Assembly: GCA_016937135.1 (NCBI GenBank)
Contig: JAFGWO010000096.1
Location: 1-14,033 of the forward strand
Source of the DNA: Pseudomonadota bacterium
Lineage (GTDB): Bacteria; BMS3Abin14
DNA: 14,033 nucleotides
Reading direction: 5' to 3'
Below, piece after piece: positions 1 through 7,542 of this stretch; within the stretch, counting starts at the first letter, position 1, and the number at the start of each line of letters is the position of its first letter. A program made the translations under genes and the position numbers. The notes under the pieces are model-generated. The model was not told where the DNA came from. It made no database searches and saw nothing but the letters and a program-made list of their open reading frames with translations.

Positions 1-498
1 AGTCGGTGAGGGGGGAGCAGGAGACACATAAAAAAACAGTTTTTCGGGGAGCCGAGTGGCCGTGTTCCACCCCGTGTTACCCTGTGGAGCGGCCTTCAAA
101 TGGCCGCGCTGTGGTGGATTGGCTCTGGTTCTTTTTTGCCGGGCCCGGAATCCCGAGCCTTCCAAAGAAAGAGAAAAGCCCGTCCCGACATGCCGAATCA
201 ATAAAATCAACCCCCGGATTCATGCAAGGTACTCATTTCCCCGACGAACCGATTTTTTTCAAACGGTTTAATAAAAAAACGCCGCAGGCTATTTTATCAT
301 TTTCCCCCCTTGCCTTTAAGGGGTACCCGTTTCACCGATCTACCCCCCGATGGCCGGGGATTACCTGCGGAACCGCCCGTCCGGTAACGTTTTTTCCCTC
401 TTCCTTTTTCTCCCCCCGTTCTTTTCATTGTCAATTGGACGTATACTTGTTGTTTACAGGGTGAAAGTACGTCTTTCCCGGAGAGGGCGGGGGTTTCT
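1..498. other. Gene-poor leader region upstream of the phosphate operon
   Basis: I see no convincing gene here. The open frames present have no recognisable protein pattern and their composition (runs of T and C, proline- and serine-rich translations) is that of non-coding DNA. The stretch contains a 6-bp hairpin with a 7-base loop at 89-107, and GAGCC (49-53) can pair with GGCTC (121-125) around it. A GC-rich imperfect hairpin lies at 142-159. A 22-base sequence at 231-252 recurs inverted at 11709-11730. The promoter of the downstream operon must lie in the right half. A TATACT hexamer at 442-447 is a possible -10 box, but no good -35 box is placed at the right distance. Confidence 0.5.
231..252. 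repeat. 22-base sequence repeated inverted at 11709-11730
   Basis: The sequence beginning ACTCATTTCCCC and ending GACGAACCGA is the exact reverse complement of 11709-11730. Flanking bases show no further clear similarity. An exact 22-base match within 14 kb is very unlikely by chance. Confidence 0.8.
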
Positions 499-1152
499 AT
501 GCTGAAATTTCTTTTCCACAAGCAGCAGCAAGTGTACTCCCTGGTCGAAAAGTACCTCGAGGCCCTTCAAAAAACCCAGGAGCACTTTTCCCTGGCCATG
601 GAGGTTTGCCTCGCTGATGACGAGGCCCGCTCTGACTTCGGGTTCCTCACCGATGAGACCCACCGTTTTGAATCCCAGGCGGACGATGTCCGGGAGGAGA
701 TCAAAACCCTCATGTACTCCAAGGTCCTCCTTCCGGAATCCCGGGAGGACATCATGAATCTCCTCGACGGGATGGACAAAATCCCGAGGGACATGGAGAT
801 CATCCTCAACATGATCAAAACCCAGAAGCTGTCGATCCCGGATTTCCTCGCTCAGGAGATCAGGGACCTTATCAAAGCGTCCCTGGAGGCGGTAGACCTC
901 ATGAGGGTCCAGGTTCAGGATCTCTTCCGCCGGAAGGGACGGATCAAGGAACTCGTAGCGGTGATCGACCGGAAGGAAAGCCAGTGCGACAGGATCGAAA
1001 GAGGCCTTGTCAACGCCATTTTCGACTCCGATCTGGACGGATTTTTTAAGCTCCAGCTCAAGGAACTGGTCATCTTCCTCGGGGATATCTCCGACCATGT
1101 CGATGTCATGTCCAAGCAGATCAACATCATCAACCTCAAAAGGCATATCTAG
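499..1152 (+). CDS. DUF47 family (PhoU-like) putative phosphate transport regulator
   Basis: This 217-residue soluble protein is predicted to be all-helical and matches the DUF47/TIGR00153 family, distant relatives of PhoU. Recognisable family segments are the N-terminal MLKFLFHK start, the central EExxxDDVREEIKTLMYS-type helix with acidic residues (about 52-75), the RDMEIILNMI stretch, and the C-terminal DISDHVDVMSKQINIINLKR helix. Length equals the usual 210-220 residues. The ATG has a purine-rich ribosome site (GGAGAGGGCGGGG) about 5-8 bases upstream. Members are almost always encoded beside a PiT phosphate permease and are thought to modulate it, perhaps binding metal through acidic clusters. 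Here the stop codon directly abuts the start of that permease gene, supporting that role. The exact biochemical function is not established, so no symbol is assigned. Confidence 0.93.
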   Translation: MLKFLFHKQQQVYSLVEKYLEALQKTQEHFSLAMEVCLADDEARSDFGFLTDETHRFESQADDVREEIKTLMYSKVLLPESREDIMNLLDGMDKIPRDMEIILNMIKTQKLSIPDFLAQEIRDLIKASLEAVDLMRVQVQDLFRRKGRIKELVAVIDRKESQCDRIERGLVNAIFDSDLDGFFKLQLKELVIFLGDISDHVDVMSKQINIINLKRHI

Positions 1153-2079
1153 GTGTTTTCCCTCGCGGGCGGAGTCTTTCTGGGTTGGGCCCTGGGGGCA
1201 AACGATGCTTCCAACGTCATAGGACCAGCCGTTTCCTGCAGGATGCTCCGCTTCGTGACGGCAGCTGTCCTGGCCTCCGTCTTCGTCCTCCTGGGAGCAA
1301 TGATCCAGGGCCCCTCGGGAATCCGCACCCTTTCCGCCCTGACGGGGATCACCCTTCATCAGGCCGTCCTGGTCTCCGTTTCCGCCGCACTGACCGTCAC
1401 CCTCATGACGATCCTGCGTCTCCCCGTATCCACATCCCAGGCGGTGGTGGGGGCCATCGTTGGGATAGGGGCAGCCAACAGGTTTGTCGATATGGGCAAT
1501 CTGGGAAAAGTTGTCGCATGCTGGGTGGGAACCCCGATAGGCGGGGCCCTGATGGCTATGTTGCTCTACCGGATATTGGCTGCGCTCCACAACCGCTTCA
1601 AGCCCAACCTTCTGGAAAGCGACGCCATCGTCCGCATCGGACTCGCGGTAGCCGGGGCCTATGGCGCCTTCGCCCTCGGGGGGAACAATGTGGCCAATGT
1701 CACAGCTGTTTTCGTGCAGGCCGAGCTGCTCTCCATGACGGCCGCAACGCTTATCGGGGGCCTTGCCATCGGCTTGGGGATCCTCACCTTCAGCAAAGGG
1801 GTGATGACAACCGTAGGCTCGCGCCTCGTCTGCCTTGATCCCTTCTCCGCTCTTGTCGTCCTCCTGGCGGAAGGGTTCACTGTCCACTTCTATACCTTTG
1901 TCGGAGTCCCTGTCTCCACCTCCCAGGCGGTGGTCGGGGCGGTTCTCGGCATCGGGGTCCTGAAAGGCATGCGGACGGTGAGCGTGCGCACTCTTTTGTC
2001 CATTTTGAGCGGGTGGCTTTTCACCCCCCTGGTCGCAGGCATCCTGGTCCTCGCCATCTCGAAAATATGGGGAAACTGA
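1153..2079 (+). CDS. pit: PiT family inorganic phosphate transporter
   Basis: A 308-residue integral membrane protein that should import inorganic phosphate (as metal-phosphate or by ion symport) across the cytoplasmic membrane. It shows the inverted duplication typical of PiT/PHO4 permeases. The first half has GANDASN (residues 15-21) and PVSTSQAVVG (91-100). The second half has GGNNVANV (176-183) and PVSTSQAVVG (253-262). About ten hydrophobic segments are visible. The start is a GTG placed immediately after the TAG of the DUF47 gene. Its own ribosome site is weak (AAAAGG about 10 bases upstream), so translation is probably coupled. The N-terminus is short but complete for this subfamily, because the GANDASN motif normally follows one short hydrophobic stretch. 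At about 308 residues it is at the small end of the family. The transported ion could also be another tetrahedral oxyanion. Confidence 0.93.
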   Translation: MFSLAGGVFLGWALGANDASNVIGPAVSCRMLRFVTAAVLASVFVLLGAMIQGPSGIRTLSALTGITLHQAVLVSVSAALTVTLMTILRLPVSTSQAVVGAIVGIGAANRFVDMGNLGKVVACWVGTPIGGALMAMLLYRILAALHNRFKPNLLESDAIVRIGLAVAGAYGAFALGGNNVANVTAVFVQAELLSMTAATLIGGLAIGLGILTFSKGVMTTVGSRLVCLDPFSALVVLLAEGFTVHFYTFVGVPVSTSQAVVGAVLGIGVLKGMRTVSVRTLLSILSGWLFTPLVAGILVLAISKIWGN

Positions 2080-3689
2080 TGAGGAGAGACGATTTCCTGC
2101 CCCGTCTGAAAACGGGTGAAATCTTCGACATGCTGATCATAGGGGGAGGAGCCACGGGTTGCGGGATCGCCCTCGACGCAGCCAGCCGGGGGCTCAGGGT
2201 CGCCCTCGTGGAGAAGAACGACTTTTCCGAAGGAACCAGCAGCCGCAGCACGAAGCTTCTCCATGGCGGCGTCCGCTACCTGGAGATGGCCGTGAAACAC
2301 CTGGACAAGAGCCAGTACCACCTTGTGAGGGATGCTTTGAGGGAACGGGGGATCCTCCTTCGCCTCGCGCCCCATCTCTCCAACACCCTTCCCCTGGTCA
2401 CCCCCCTCTACAGGTGGATGGAGGTCCCCTACATCCTGTCGGGCCTTAAACTCTACGATGTCCTTGCCGGCTCTTCCGGCATCGGAAACAGCCGCCTCCT
2501 GGGCCGGGAAAAGGCGCTCAAACGGTTCCCCATGCTCCACGCCGAGGGCCTCAAGGCGGGAGTCCTTTATTACGACGGCCAGTTCAATGACGCCAGGATG
2601 GCGGTCTGCATCGCCCTGACCGCGGCACAGCACGGGGCTGTCATTGCCAATCACGTCGGCGTCACCGGCCTCGTCAAGGAAAACGGGAAAACGGCAGGCG
2701 CGGCTGTCAGCGATTCCATTTCCGGCGAATCCTGGGATGTCAGGGCGCGCACGGTGATAAACGCCACCGGCCCCTTCACGGACAACCTGCGCCTCATGGA
2801 CAACCCGGCTTCCCGGCCCATGCTCGAGGTCAGCTCGGGGATCCACATCCTTCTGCACAGGCGATTCGCTCCACCGGATACGGGACTGCTTATCCCCAAA
2901 ACGGAAGACGGAAGGGTGTTGTTCGTCCTTCCATGGGAGGGACATGCCCTTGTGGGCACCACCGACGAGCCTGCCAGGATCGAGGAACATCCATGCCCGT
3001 CGGGGGAAGAGATCGCCTATCTTCTTCGCCACATCTGCCGCTACTTCGATCTCCAGGTAGTCGAATCGGACATAAAAGCGATCTGGTCAGGCCTCAGGCC
3101 GCTGATCAAGGACCCGAAAGCCTCCGACACGGCGAAGCTGACCAGGGACCATTGCATCGAACATAGCGCTTCCGGTCTTATTACCATCGCCGGCGGGAAG
3201 TGGACCACTTATCGAAAGATGGCCAAAGACGTGGTGGATCAGGCAGTCAGGCGTTTTCCCCTGAAAACCCGGAGCAAGTGCCGAACAGACCGGATCTTCA
3301 TAACTGGTGGAGCCGGTTACGATCCACAGGGGGACGGTGCGCTCGCACGGGAATTTGATCTCAATCCACAGGTCGCAATGCATTTGAACCGCTCTTACGG
3401 CGACCGGGCCGTTGAGGTGGCGAAAATCGCGGCCTCGGGCTACGGGGATCTTCTGGCCGTGGATCATCCCTATCTGGAGGCGGAAGTTTTATACGCCATA
3501 CGCCACGAGTGCGCCGAGCATGCCATCGATGTCCTGGCCCGCCGCACGGTGCTTGCCCAGGTAGACCGGGCCGCAGCACAGGAGGCCTCCGGCAGGGTCA
3601 TCGATCTCATGGCCCGGGAGTCGGGTTGGGATGAGGAACGGATCGATAAAGAGAAGGAGCTGGTTGAGCAGCGCCTCGCAGCTTTGTGA
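2079..3689 (+). CDS. glpD: FAD-dependent (aerobic-type) glycerol-3-phosphate dehydrogenase
   Basis: A 536-residue flavoprotein of the GlpD/DAO family that oxidises sn-glycerol 3-phosphate to dihydroxyacetone phosphate and passes electrons to the quinone pool at the inner membrane face. The N-terminal FAD-binding beta-alpha-beta motif GGGATGCG lies at residues 22-29, followed by the family segment SSRSTKLLHGGVRYLE (about 54-69). Later come INATGPFTD and LPWEGHALVGTTDEP, and the GGKWTTYR signature. The C-terminal helical DAO_C domain includes AIRHECAEHAIDVLARR. Length is as expected (500-560). The frame is open further upstream to 2013, but I choose ATG 2079. It overlaps the permease stop as TGATG, has GGGG just upstream, and begins where family members begin. 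Linkage to a phosphate permease suggests joint use of glycerol phosphate and phosphate. An anaerobic GlpA-like role is possible, but no glpB/glpC follows. Confidence 0.94.
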   Translation: MRRDDFLPRLKTGEIFDMLIIGGGATGCGIALDAASRGLRVALVEKNDFSEGTSSRSTKLLHGGVRYLEMAVKHLDKSQYHLVRDALRERGILLRLAPHLSNTLPLVTPLYRWMEVPYILSGLKLYDVLAGSSGIGNSRLLGREKALKRFPMLHAEGLKAGVLYYDGQFNDARMAVCIALTAAQHGAVIANHVGVTGLVKENGKTAGAAVSDSISGESWDVRARTVINATGPFTDNLRLMDNPASRPMLEVSSGIHILLHRRFAPPDTGLLIPKTEDGRVLFVLPWEGHALVGTTDEPARIEEHPCPSGEEIAYLLRHICRYFDLQVVESDIKAIWSGLRPLIKDPKASDTAKLTRDHCIEHSASGLITIAGGKWTTYRKMAKDVVDQAVRRFPLKTRSKCRTDRIFITGGAGYDPQGDGALAREFDLNPQVAMHLNRSYGDRAVEVAKIAASGYGDLLAVDHPYLEAEVLYAIRHECAEHAIDVLARRTVLAQVDRAAAQEASGRVIDLMARESGWDEERIDKEKELVEQRLAAL

Positions 3690-3735
3690 GACGAGCCGCT
3701 GGGACTTTTCGGAAATGAAGCTCCATTGATGGGAT

Positions 3736-4166
3736 GTGGACGATTGGCCGGATATTTTTGAAAAATTCCGCGTATCCGACATCCTCGTCCTCACTTCGCC
3801 CATCTGGCTGGGGGAAAATCCTCGATCTGCACGAAGGTTATCGAACGTCTGTACGGCTCTTCGGGAGATCTCAACGAAAAAGGACAGTATGCCTACTACG
3901 GGCGTGTGGGGGGATGTCTCATCACGGGCCGCGAAAACGGCGCCAAGCACTGCGGAATGAATATCCTCTACTCCCTCCAGCACCTGGGCTTCGCAATTCC
4001 GCCCCAGGCCGACGTATGCTGGGTCGGGGAAGCAGGGCCCGGCCTTTCCTATCTGGATCCGGGATCCGGCGGATCGGAGAACGATTTCACCAACCGCGAC
4101 ACCACGTTCATGACCTGGATTCTCATTACGACGCTAACGAATCAGGAACAGGGATCATGGTCTTAA
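3736..4166 (+). pseudogene. Flavodoxin family / NADPH-dependent FMN reductase-like remnant, truncated and frameshifted
   Basis: Two adjacent plus-strand frames together encode the middle and end of a flavodoxin-like NAD(P)H-dependent oxidoreductase. The first frame (from 3736) gives DDWPDIFEKF and DILVLTSPIWLGE. After a G/A-rich run near 3811-3819 the homology continues in a second frame with KSSICTKVIERLYG, YYGRVGGCLITGRENG and FAIPPQADVCWVGEAG, then PGLSYLDPGS, ending at 4166. The expected first 50-60 residues, including the FMN phosphate-binding loop, are missing: upstream codons hit stops and show no family pattern. Thus at least one frameshift plus an N-terminal deletion is present. A single-base sequencing error in the homopolymer-like run could explain the frameshift but not the missing N-terminus. 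No ribosome site is visible. It lies between glpD and the MipA-like gene and is probably inactive. Confidence 0.8.
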
Positions 4167-4187
4167 TGACGATTTGACTGTTCCAAA

Positions 4188-4205
4188 AAGGGGTAATTTC
4201 CCCTT
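4188..4205 (+). terminator. Weak hairpin after the flavodoxin-like pseudogene
   Basis: AAGGGG pairs perfectly with CCCCTT around a six-base loop (TAATTT). There is no T run immediately after the stem, only an ATTTT several bases later, so this is at best a weak intrinsic terminator separating the glpD region from the next promoter. Confidence 0.35.
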
Positions 4206-4240
4206 CCGGAATTTTGACTTCATTGACAGCGATTTTAATT

Positions 4241-4255
4241 GACCGACGGTCGGTC
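4241..4255. promoter_or_regulatory. TetR-family operator-like palindrome upstream of the MipA-like operon
   Basis: GACCGAC-G-GTCGGTC is a perfect 7+1+7 inverted repeat. The symmetry extends to 4238-4258 with one mismatch. GACCGAC/GTCGGTC half-sites are typical of operators bound by TetR/AcrR-type repressors. TTGACA at 4223-4228 and TTGACC at 4239-4244 resemble -35 boxes. The best -10 hexamer is a TATAAT at 4300-4305, but the spacing to either -35 is wrong, so the exact promoter is unclear. The site is about 125 bases before the MipA-like start codon. The likely binder is the TetR-family protein encoded at 7543-8163, which is an inference from proximity. Confidence 0.6.
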
Positions 4256-4378
4256 GATATGTTAAGGGTGCTAGCGTCAATTGAGAGGGGAAGGTTATTT
4301 ATAATCCACAGGCGCAGGAAAAGGCACGGAGGCGGAAATGGCCCTGCATATCATGCGTACTGTGCAAAGGGAGCACCT

Positions 4379-5236
4379 ATGGGAAGTTACAAAGCATCCA
4401 GCTTGTCAATCGCAGTTCTGTTTGTGTTGCTTGTCCTTGCATGTTCACCGCATAAGGCCCATGCCGGGGACGGATGGGACTTCACTTTGGGAGGCGGAAT
4501 CTTCAGGGCAAACGTCTATTCCGGTTCCAACGACTACTATGTCGTTCCCGCTCCAGTAGTGCGGGTGTCTTATGGAATGGGGGATGTTTCCTTTTCCCTT
4601 TCACTTCCGGAGGGACTTGGCATCTCCTATTTCAACCAGGAGAAAGGTCTGATCGGAAGTCTCACCGTGGGCTTAAACGGAGAGGAGAGGGACAGTCAGG
4701 AGTACTCTGTCCTGGGAATAGTGAAGGATCATTCCCCGCGGACAAAGAAATTGCTTTTGGACACACCGACCGCTTCGGCCCCGGTCTCTTACGATGCAGC
4801 GATCGGCTTCCAGGCGTTGAAAGGAATGATCGGCGGCTCCATCAGATACTACCCGACCTCTCTCGATTACCAGCTGGTTGGACAGGAGGACACGGATTAC
4901 CAGGGTCTCCTTTACTCCCTGTTTTATTCCACCAACCGCTCGCTGACGGAAAAACTCTCTTTTTCAGCCATGCTCGGGGTCGAATACATGAACCAGGATT
5001 ACGCCGACGCGTGGTACACAGTCCTGTTTCCCACTGTCGAACTTGATGCCTTCGACGCGGACGCCGGGCTCAGGGACGCCATGTTCTCACTGCAGGTTAG
5101 CAGGGCATTTTCAGAAAAGGTCGAGGTGTCCCTCCTCGTAGCCGGTAACCTTCTTTTGGCCGATGCTGGCAAAAGTCCATACACGGTTGAAAGATTTCAA
5201 CCATCCACATTGATTTACGCGGTTTACAAATTCTAG
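4379..5236 (+). CDS. MipA/OmpV family outer-membrane protein
   Basis: A 285-residue exported beta-barrel protein. The chosen ATG at 4379 is preceded by AGGGAG with 5-base spacing and begins a clear signal peptide: lysine at residue 5, hydrophobic core about 9-21, and a cleavage-type AHA at 27-29. The open frame extends upstream to 4214 but that part lacks family character and covers the regulatory region. The mature part has MipA/OmpV features: WDFTLGGGIF near the start, YYVVPAPVVRVSYG, repeated alternating amphipathic strands, glycine-rich turns, the central YDAAIGFQALKGMIGGSIRY strand, and a C-terminal ...LIYAVYKF ending in phenylalanine, as for outer-membrane barrels. A VLAC sequence at 19-22 slightly resembles a lipobox, but the AHA site fits better. 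Family members are scaffolds or porin-like proteins. The substrate is unknown. It appears to be the first gene of a three-gene operon. Confidence 0.8.
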   Translation: MGSYKASSLSIAVLFVLLVLACSPHKAHAGDGWDFTLGGGIFRANVYSGSNDYYVVPAPVVRVSYGMGDVSFSLSLPEGLGISYFNQEKGLIGSLTVGLNGEERDSQEYSVLGIVKDHSPRTKKLLLDTPTASAPVSYDAAIGFQALKGMIGGSIRYYPTSLDYQLVGQEDTDYQGLLYSLFYSTNRSLTEKLSFSAMLGVEYMNQDYADAWYTVLFPTVELDAFDADAGLRDAMFSLQVSRAFSEKVEVSLLVAGNLLLADAGKSPYTVERFQPSTLIYAVYKF

Positions 5237-5285
5237 TGAGGTGCGATGGGCAAAAGCTTATACCTGGGACAACCAAGGTGAGGAT

Positions 5286-6179
5286 ATGATTCCAGAGATA
5301 TCAGAAAACGGAAAAGTGCAGGTCCCCTTCGTTTCCCTCCGGCCATTTCTCCTTATTACTTTCGGATTGGCATGGGGAATCCTTGGGCTGTACGTCTTTC
5401 TTCCTGAAGGTATGGGAGCTGTTTTTGGCCAGCTCACCGGCAACCATCCACTCTTCTTCCTGGCCGTGTACGCGCCTGCAATCGCGGCGTTCATTCTTGT
5501 TGCCCGCACCGGTGGCCTCTCAGGTCTGCGGCTCTTCCTCGGGCGGGTGCTGCTCTGGCGCATCAGTGCGGCCTGGTATGCCTTTCTGATCATTGGCATT
5601 CCATTGATCTTCATTGTCGGTTCCGCGTTTAGAGGGAACCTTTTTACGGACCCGTTCCCATTCGCGTCCTTTCAGGCTCTGCTTGCGGCGTTGCTCCTCG
5701 CCGCCATCAAAGGCCCGATCGAGGAGTTCGGCTGGCGAGGTCTCGCACTCCCTCTTCTGCAAAGGAAGTTCGCGCCCATCTGGGCGGGGCTGATTCTTGG
5801 AGTCATATGGGGGCTATGGCATTTGCCAGCCTTCCTTTTGAGTGGAACCCAGCAGAGCGAGTGGTCATTCACGGCATTCTTTGCCGGGTGCCTTGCGATA
5901 AGCGTTATCGCAACTGCCTTGCTTAACAGGTCGCGAGGCAGCATTCTGCTGTCGGCGCTCTTCCACTTCTCACTCATGAACCCGATCTTTCCGGACGCTC
6001 AGCCCTACGACACCTACCTGCTGATCTTTGCTGCCGCCCTGATCGTCTGGTGGAACCGCCAGGATATGTTCACAAAGGAAGCTTCTGTTACAGAAGTCAT
6101 TCCGCGCCGAAAACCGGCGATGGCTGACAGTGCCATCCACGCGGACGGGAATTGCGCTGCGCTCCATTCCCGCCAGTGA
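5286..6179 (+). CDS. CPBP family intramembrane metalloprotease (Abi/CAAX-type)
   Basis: A 297-residue polytopic membrane protein of the CPBP/Rce1-like family. The catalytic motifs are all present: EEFGWR (E146, E147, R151), WHLP with H179, and FHFSLMN with H227 and N232. These build the intramembrane glutamate/histidine site. Seven or eight hydrophobic segments are visible. I choose ATG 5286 because AAGGTGAGG lies just upstream. A GTG at 5241 in the same frame would add 15 unrelated residues. Forty-nine bases separate it from the MipA-like stop. The last 30 or so residues are hydrophilic and not family-like. They overlap an inverted repeat (CGGGAAT at 6146-6152 with ATTCCCG at 6166-6172), so the C-terminus may be a recent extension. 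The substrate is unknown. Roles in peptide or prenyl-protein processing and self-immunity are known for the family, but none is shown here. Confidence 0.88.
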   Translation: MIPEISENGKVQVPFVSLRPFLLITFGLAWGILGLYVFLPEGMGAVFGQLTGNHPLFFLAVYAPAIAAFILVARTGGLSGLRLFLGRVLLWRISAAWYAFLIIGIPLIFIVGSAFRGNLFTDPFPFASFQALLAALLLAAIKGPIEEFGWRGLALPLLQRKFAPIWAGLILGVIWGLWHLPAFLLSGTQQSEWSFTAFFAGCLAISVIATALLNRSRGSILLSALFHFSLMNPIFPDAQPYDTYLLIFAAALIVWWNRQDMFTKEASVTEVIPRRKPAMADSAIHADGNCAALHSRQ

Positions 6180-6214
6180 TGTCGTCGTTGGGGTTGCGAA
6201 GGGAGGTCCGCTGC

Positions 6215-7231
6215 ATGAACTACGAAGAAGCAGTGAAAAACATCTGGCGCCACTCGGAAGGCGCATTGTCCGATAAGGCGGAATTACTGAAAGAGATCGT
6301 CCGTTATGCCACGCTGGCTCCGTCGGGACACAACACACAATGCTGGCGATTTCGGATCGAGGATCATTCCATTGCTATCCTGCCTGATCTGTCCCGACGT
6401 ACTCCGGTAGTAGATCCGGATGACCATCATCTTTACGTTTCGCTGGGATGCGCCGCCGAAAACCTGGTCCAGGCGGCAAGGGCATTCGGGTTTATGGCCA
6501 ATGCGGAATTCAGCTCCGTTTCCGACGGATTAATAACCATTGCTCTGGAACGATCGAGAGCGGAAGAATCGCCTCTTTTCAAGGCAATTCCTTCCCGGCA
6601 GTGCACGCGAACCAACTTTGACGGCAACCAACTTGGCTCTGAAGAACTTAAACTGCTCGAAGCGGCAGGAACCGGCCGCGGTGTTGCCCTCATTTTGCTG
6701 ACTGAGCGCGAAGCCATGGAAAAAGTCCTTGAATATGTGGTTCAGGGCAACACGATGCAGATCAGCAATCCGGCTTTTGTAAGTGAGTTGGAGAGGTGGA
6801 TTCGCTTTAGCGACGGTGAAGCGATCCGAACCCGGGATGGTCTGCCAGCTCGAGCGACCGGGAACCCGCCGGCTCCGCGCTGGCTGGGCAGGCTTCTGTT
6901 TCGTGCGTTCTTCCGTGCGAAACCCGAGAATGACAAGTGTGTGCGCCAGATCCGAAGTTCAGCAGGAATTGCGGTGTTCGTGTCGAACGTTGACGACAAG
7001 ACCCACTGGGTTGAGTCAGGCCGCTGTTACGAGCGTTTTGCATTACAAGCCATGGCATTGGGAATTCGGAACGCCTTTGTGAACCAGCCTGTAGAGGAAT
7101 CGGGCCTTCGCCCGGAATTCGCCAAAGCCTTGGGGTTGGGTGACGGGAGGCCCGATCTCGTAGTGCGCTTTGGGCGGGGGAAGGAAATGCCGAGATCTCT
7201 GCGACGACCATTAAATTCGGTGTTGCTTTAA
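6215..7231 (+). CDS. Acg-like nitroreductase-family flavoprotein
   Basis: A 338-residue protein of the Acg family, a double-domain relative of FMN-dependent nitroreductases. Diagnostic segments are LAPSGHNTQCWRFRI (APSGHNTQ at 35-42), the DLSRRTPVVDPDDHHLYVSLGCAAEN stretch (about 58-83), IPSRQCTRTNFDG, the central WIRFSDGEAIRTRDGLP, and the C-terminal GRCYERFALQAMALGIRNAFVNQPVE with a VVRFGRG near the end. Length matches the family (about 320-350). ATG 6215 is preferred over the upstream in-frame ATG at 6152 because GGGAGG sits 8 bases before it. Thirty-five bases separate it from the CPBP gene, consistent with one operon. Characterised Acg proteins bind or sequester FMN and often lack nitroreductase activity. 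The substrate here is unknown. No clear terminator follows. Confidence 0.82.
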   Translation: MNYEEAVKNIWRHSEGALSDKAELLKEIVRYATLAPSGHNTQCWRFRIEDHSIAILPDLSRRTPVVDPDDHHLYVSLGCAAENLVQAARAFGFMANAEFSSVSDGLITIALERSRAEESPLFKAIPSRQCTRTNFDGNQLGSEELKLLEAAGTGRGVALILLTEREAMEKVLEYVVQGNTMQISNPAFVSELERWIRFSDGEAIRTRDGLPARATGNPPAPRWLGRLLFRAFFRAKPENDKCVRQIRSSAGIAVFVSNVDDKTHWVESGRCYERFALQAMALGIRNAFVNQPVEESGLRPEFAKALGLGDGRPDLVVRFGRGKEMPRSLRRPLNSVLL

Positions 7232-7542
7232 GCAGCACCCCTTACAACAGCATCCAAAGGAAGGCTTTCTCCCACGTTCAACTAAACGATCCAATTTGGC
7301 CCGATGCCCAACCTTCCGACACCTGTTTATTCGTTTCCTCGGTGGTTCTGGTCATTTGTTTGAACCCAAAAACCATTTTCAGGAGAAAAGGTGCTGTCAC
7401 GAAAGTTAACCCATTGTCTTAACACCGGGCGCAAGGGGTTTTTTCAGGAGCGGCACAATCGCTCCATGCGGTTTATGCCTTCCGGGGTGGTACGATGCCT
7501 AATCACTTCATCCTGTAAGGGAAACACTGAGGTGAGAACTTG
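7232..7542 (+). other. Intergenic region before the TetR-family gene
   Basis: No gene is visible in these 311 bases. The region contains an inverted repeat at 7447-7465 (GGAGCG / CGCTCC, 7-base loop), about 80 bases before the regulator start, which could be an operator or a leader hairpin. No copy of the GACCGAC palindrome is present, so autoregulation by the same site as at 4241 is not supported. A TGAGGTGAG ribosome site precedes the ATG at 7543. Confidence 0.4.

Noticed and set aside
49..125. tRNA-Sec-like appearance (TTCAAAT loop)
   Set aside because: The CTTCAAAT loop recalls selC, but the stem register puts the loop one base off, and no T arm (GGTTCGA) or matching acceptor end follows.
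421..440. Pho-box-like sequence upstream of the DUF47-pit operon
   Set aside because: TTTTCATTGTCAATTG lacks two CTGTCAT-like repeats in the required spacing.
6..464. 152-codon plus-strand frame at the left end
   Set aside because: Proline-, serine- and phenylalanine-rich translation of non-coding DNA without a ribosome site or family similarity.
454..1887. 477-codon open frame on the minus strand
   Set aside because: It is the antisense of the DUF47 and pit genes. Its translation is rich in H, G, D and P with no family motif, whereas the plus strand has two clear families.
1890..3032. 380-codon open frame on the minus strand
   Set aside because: Antisense of the end of pit and of glpD. 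It has no recognisable domain and results from the codon composition of the real genes.
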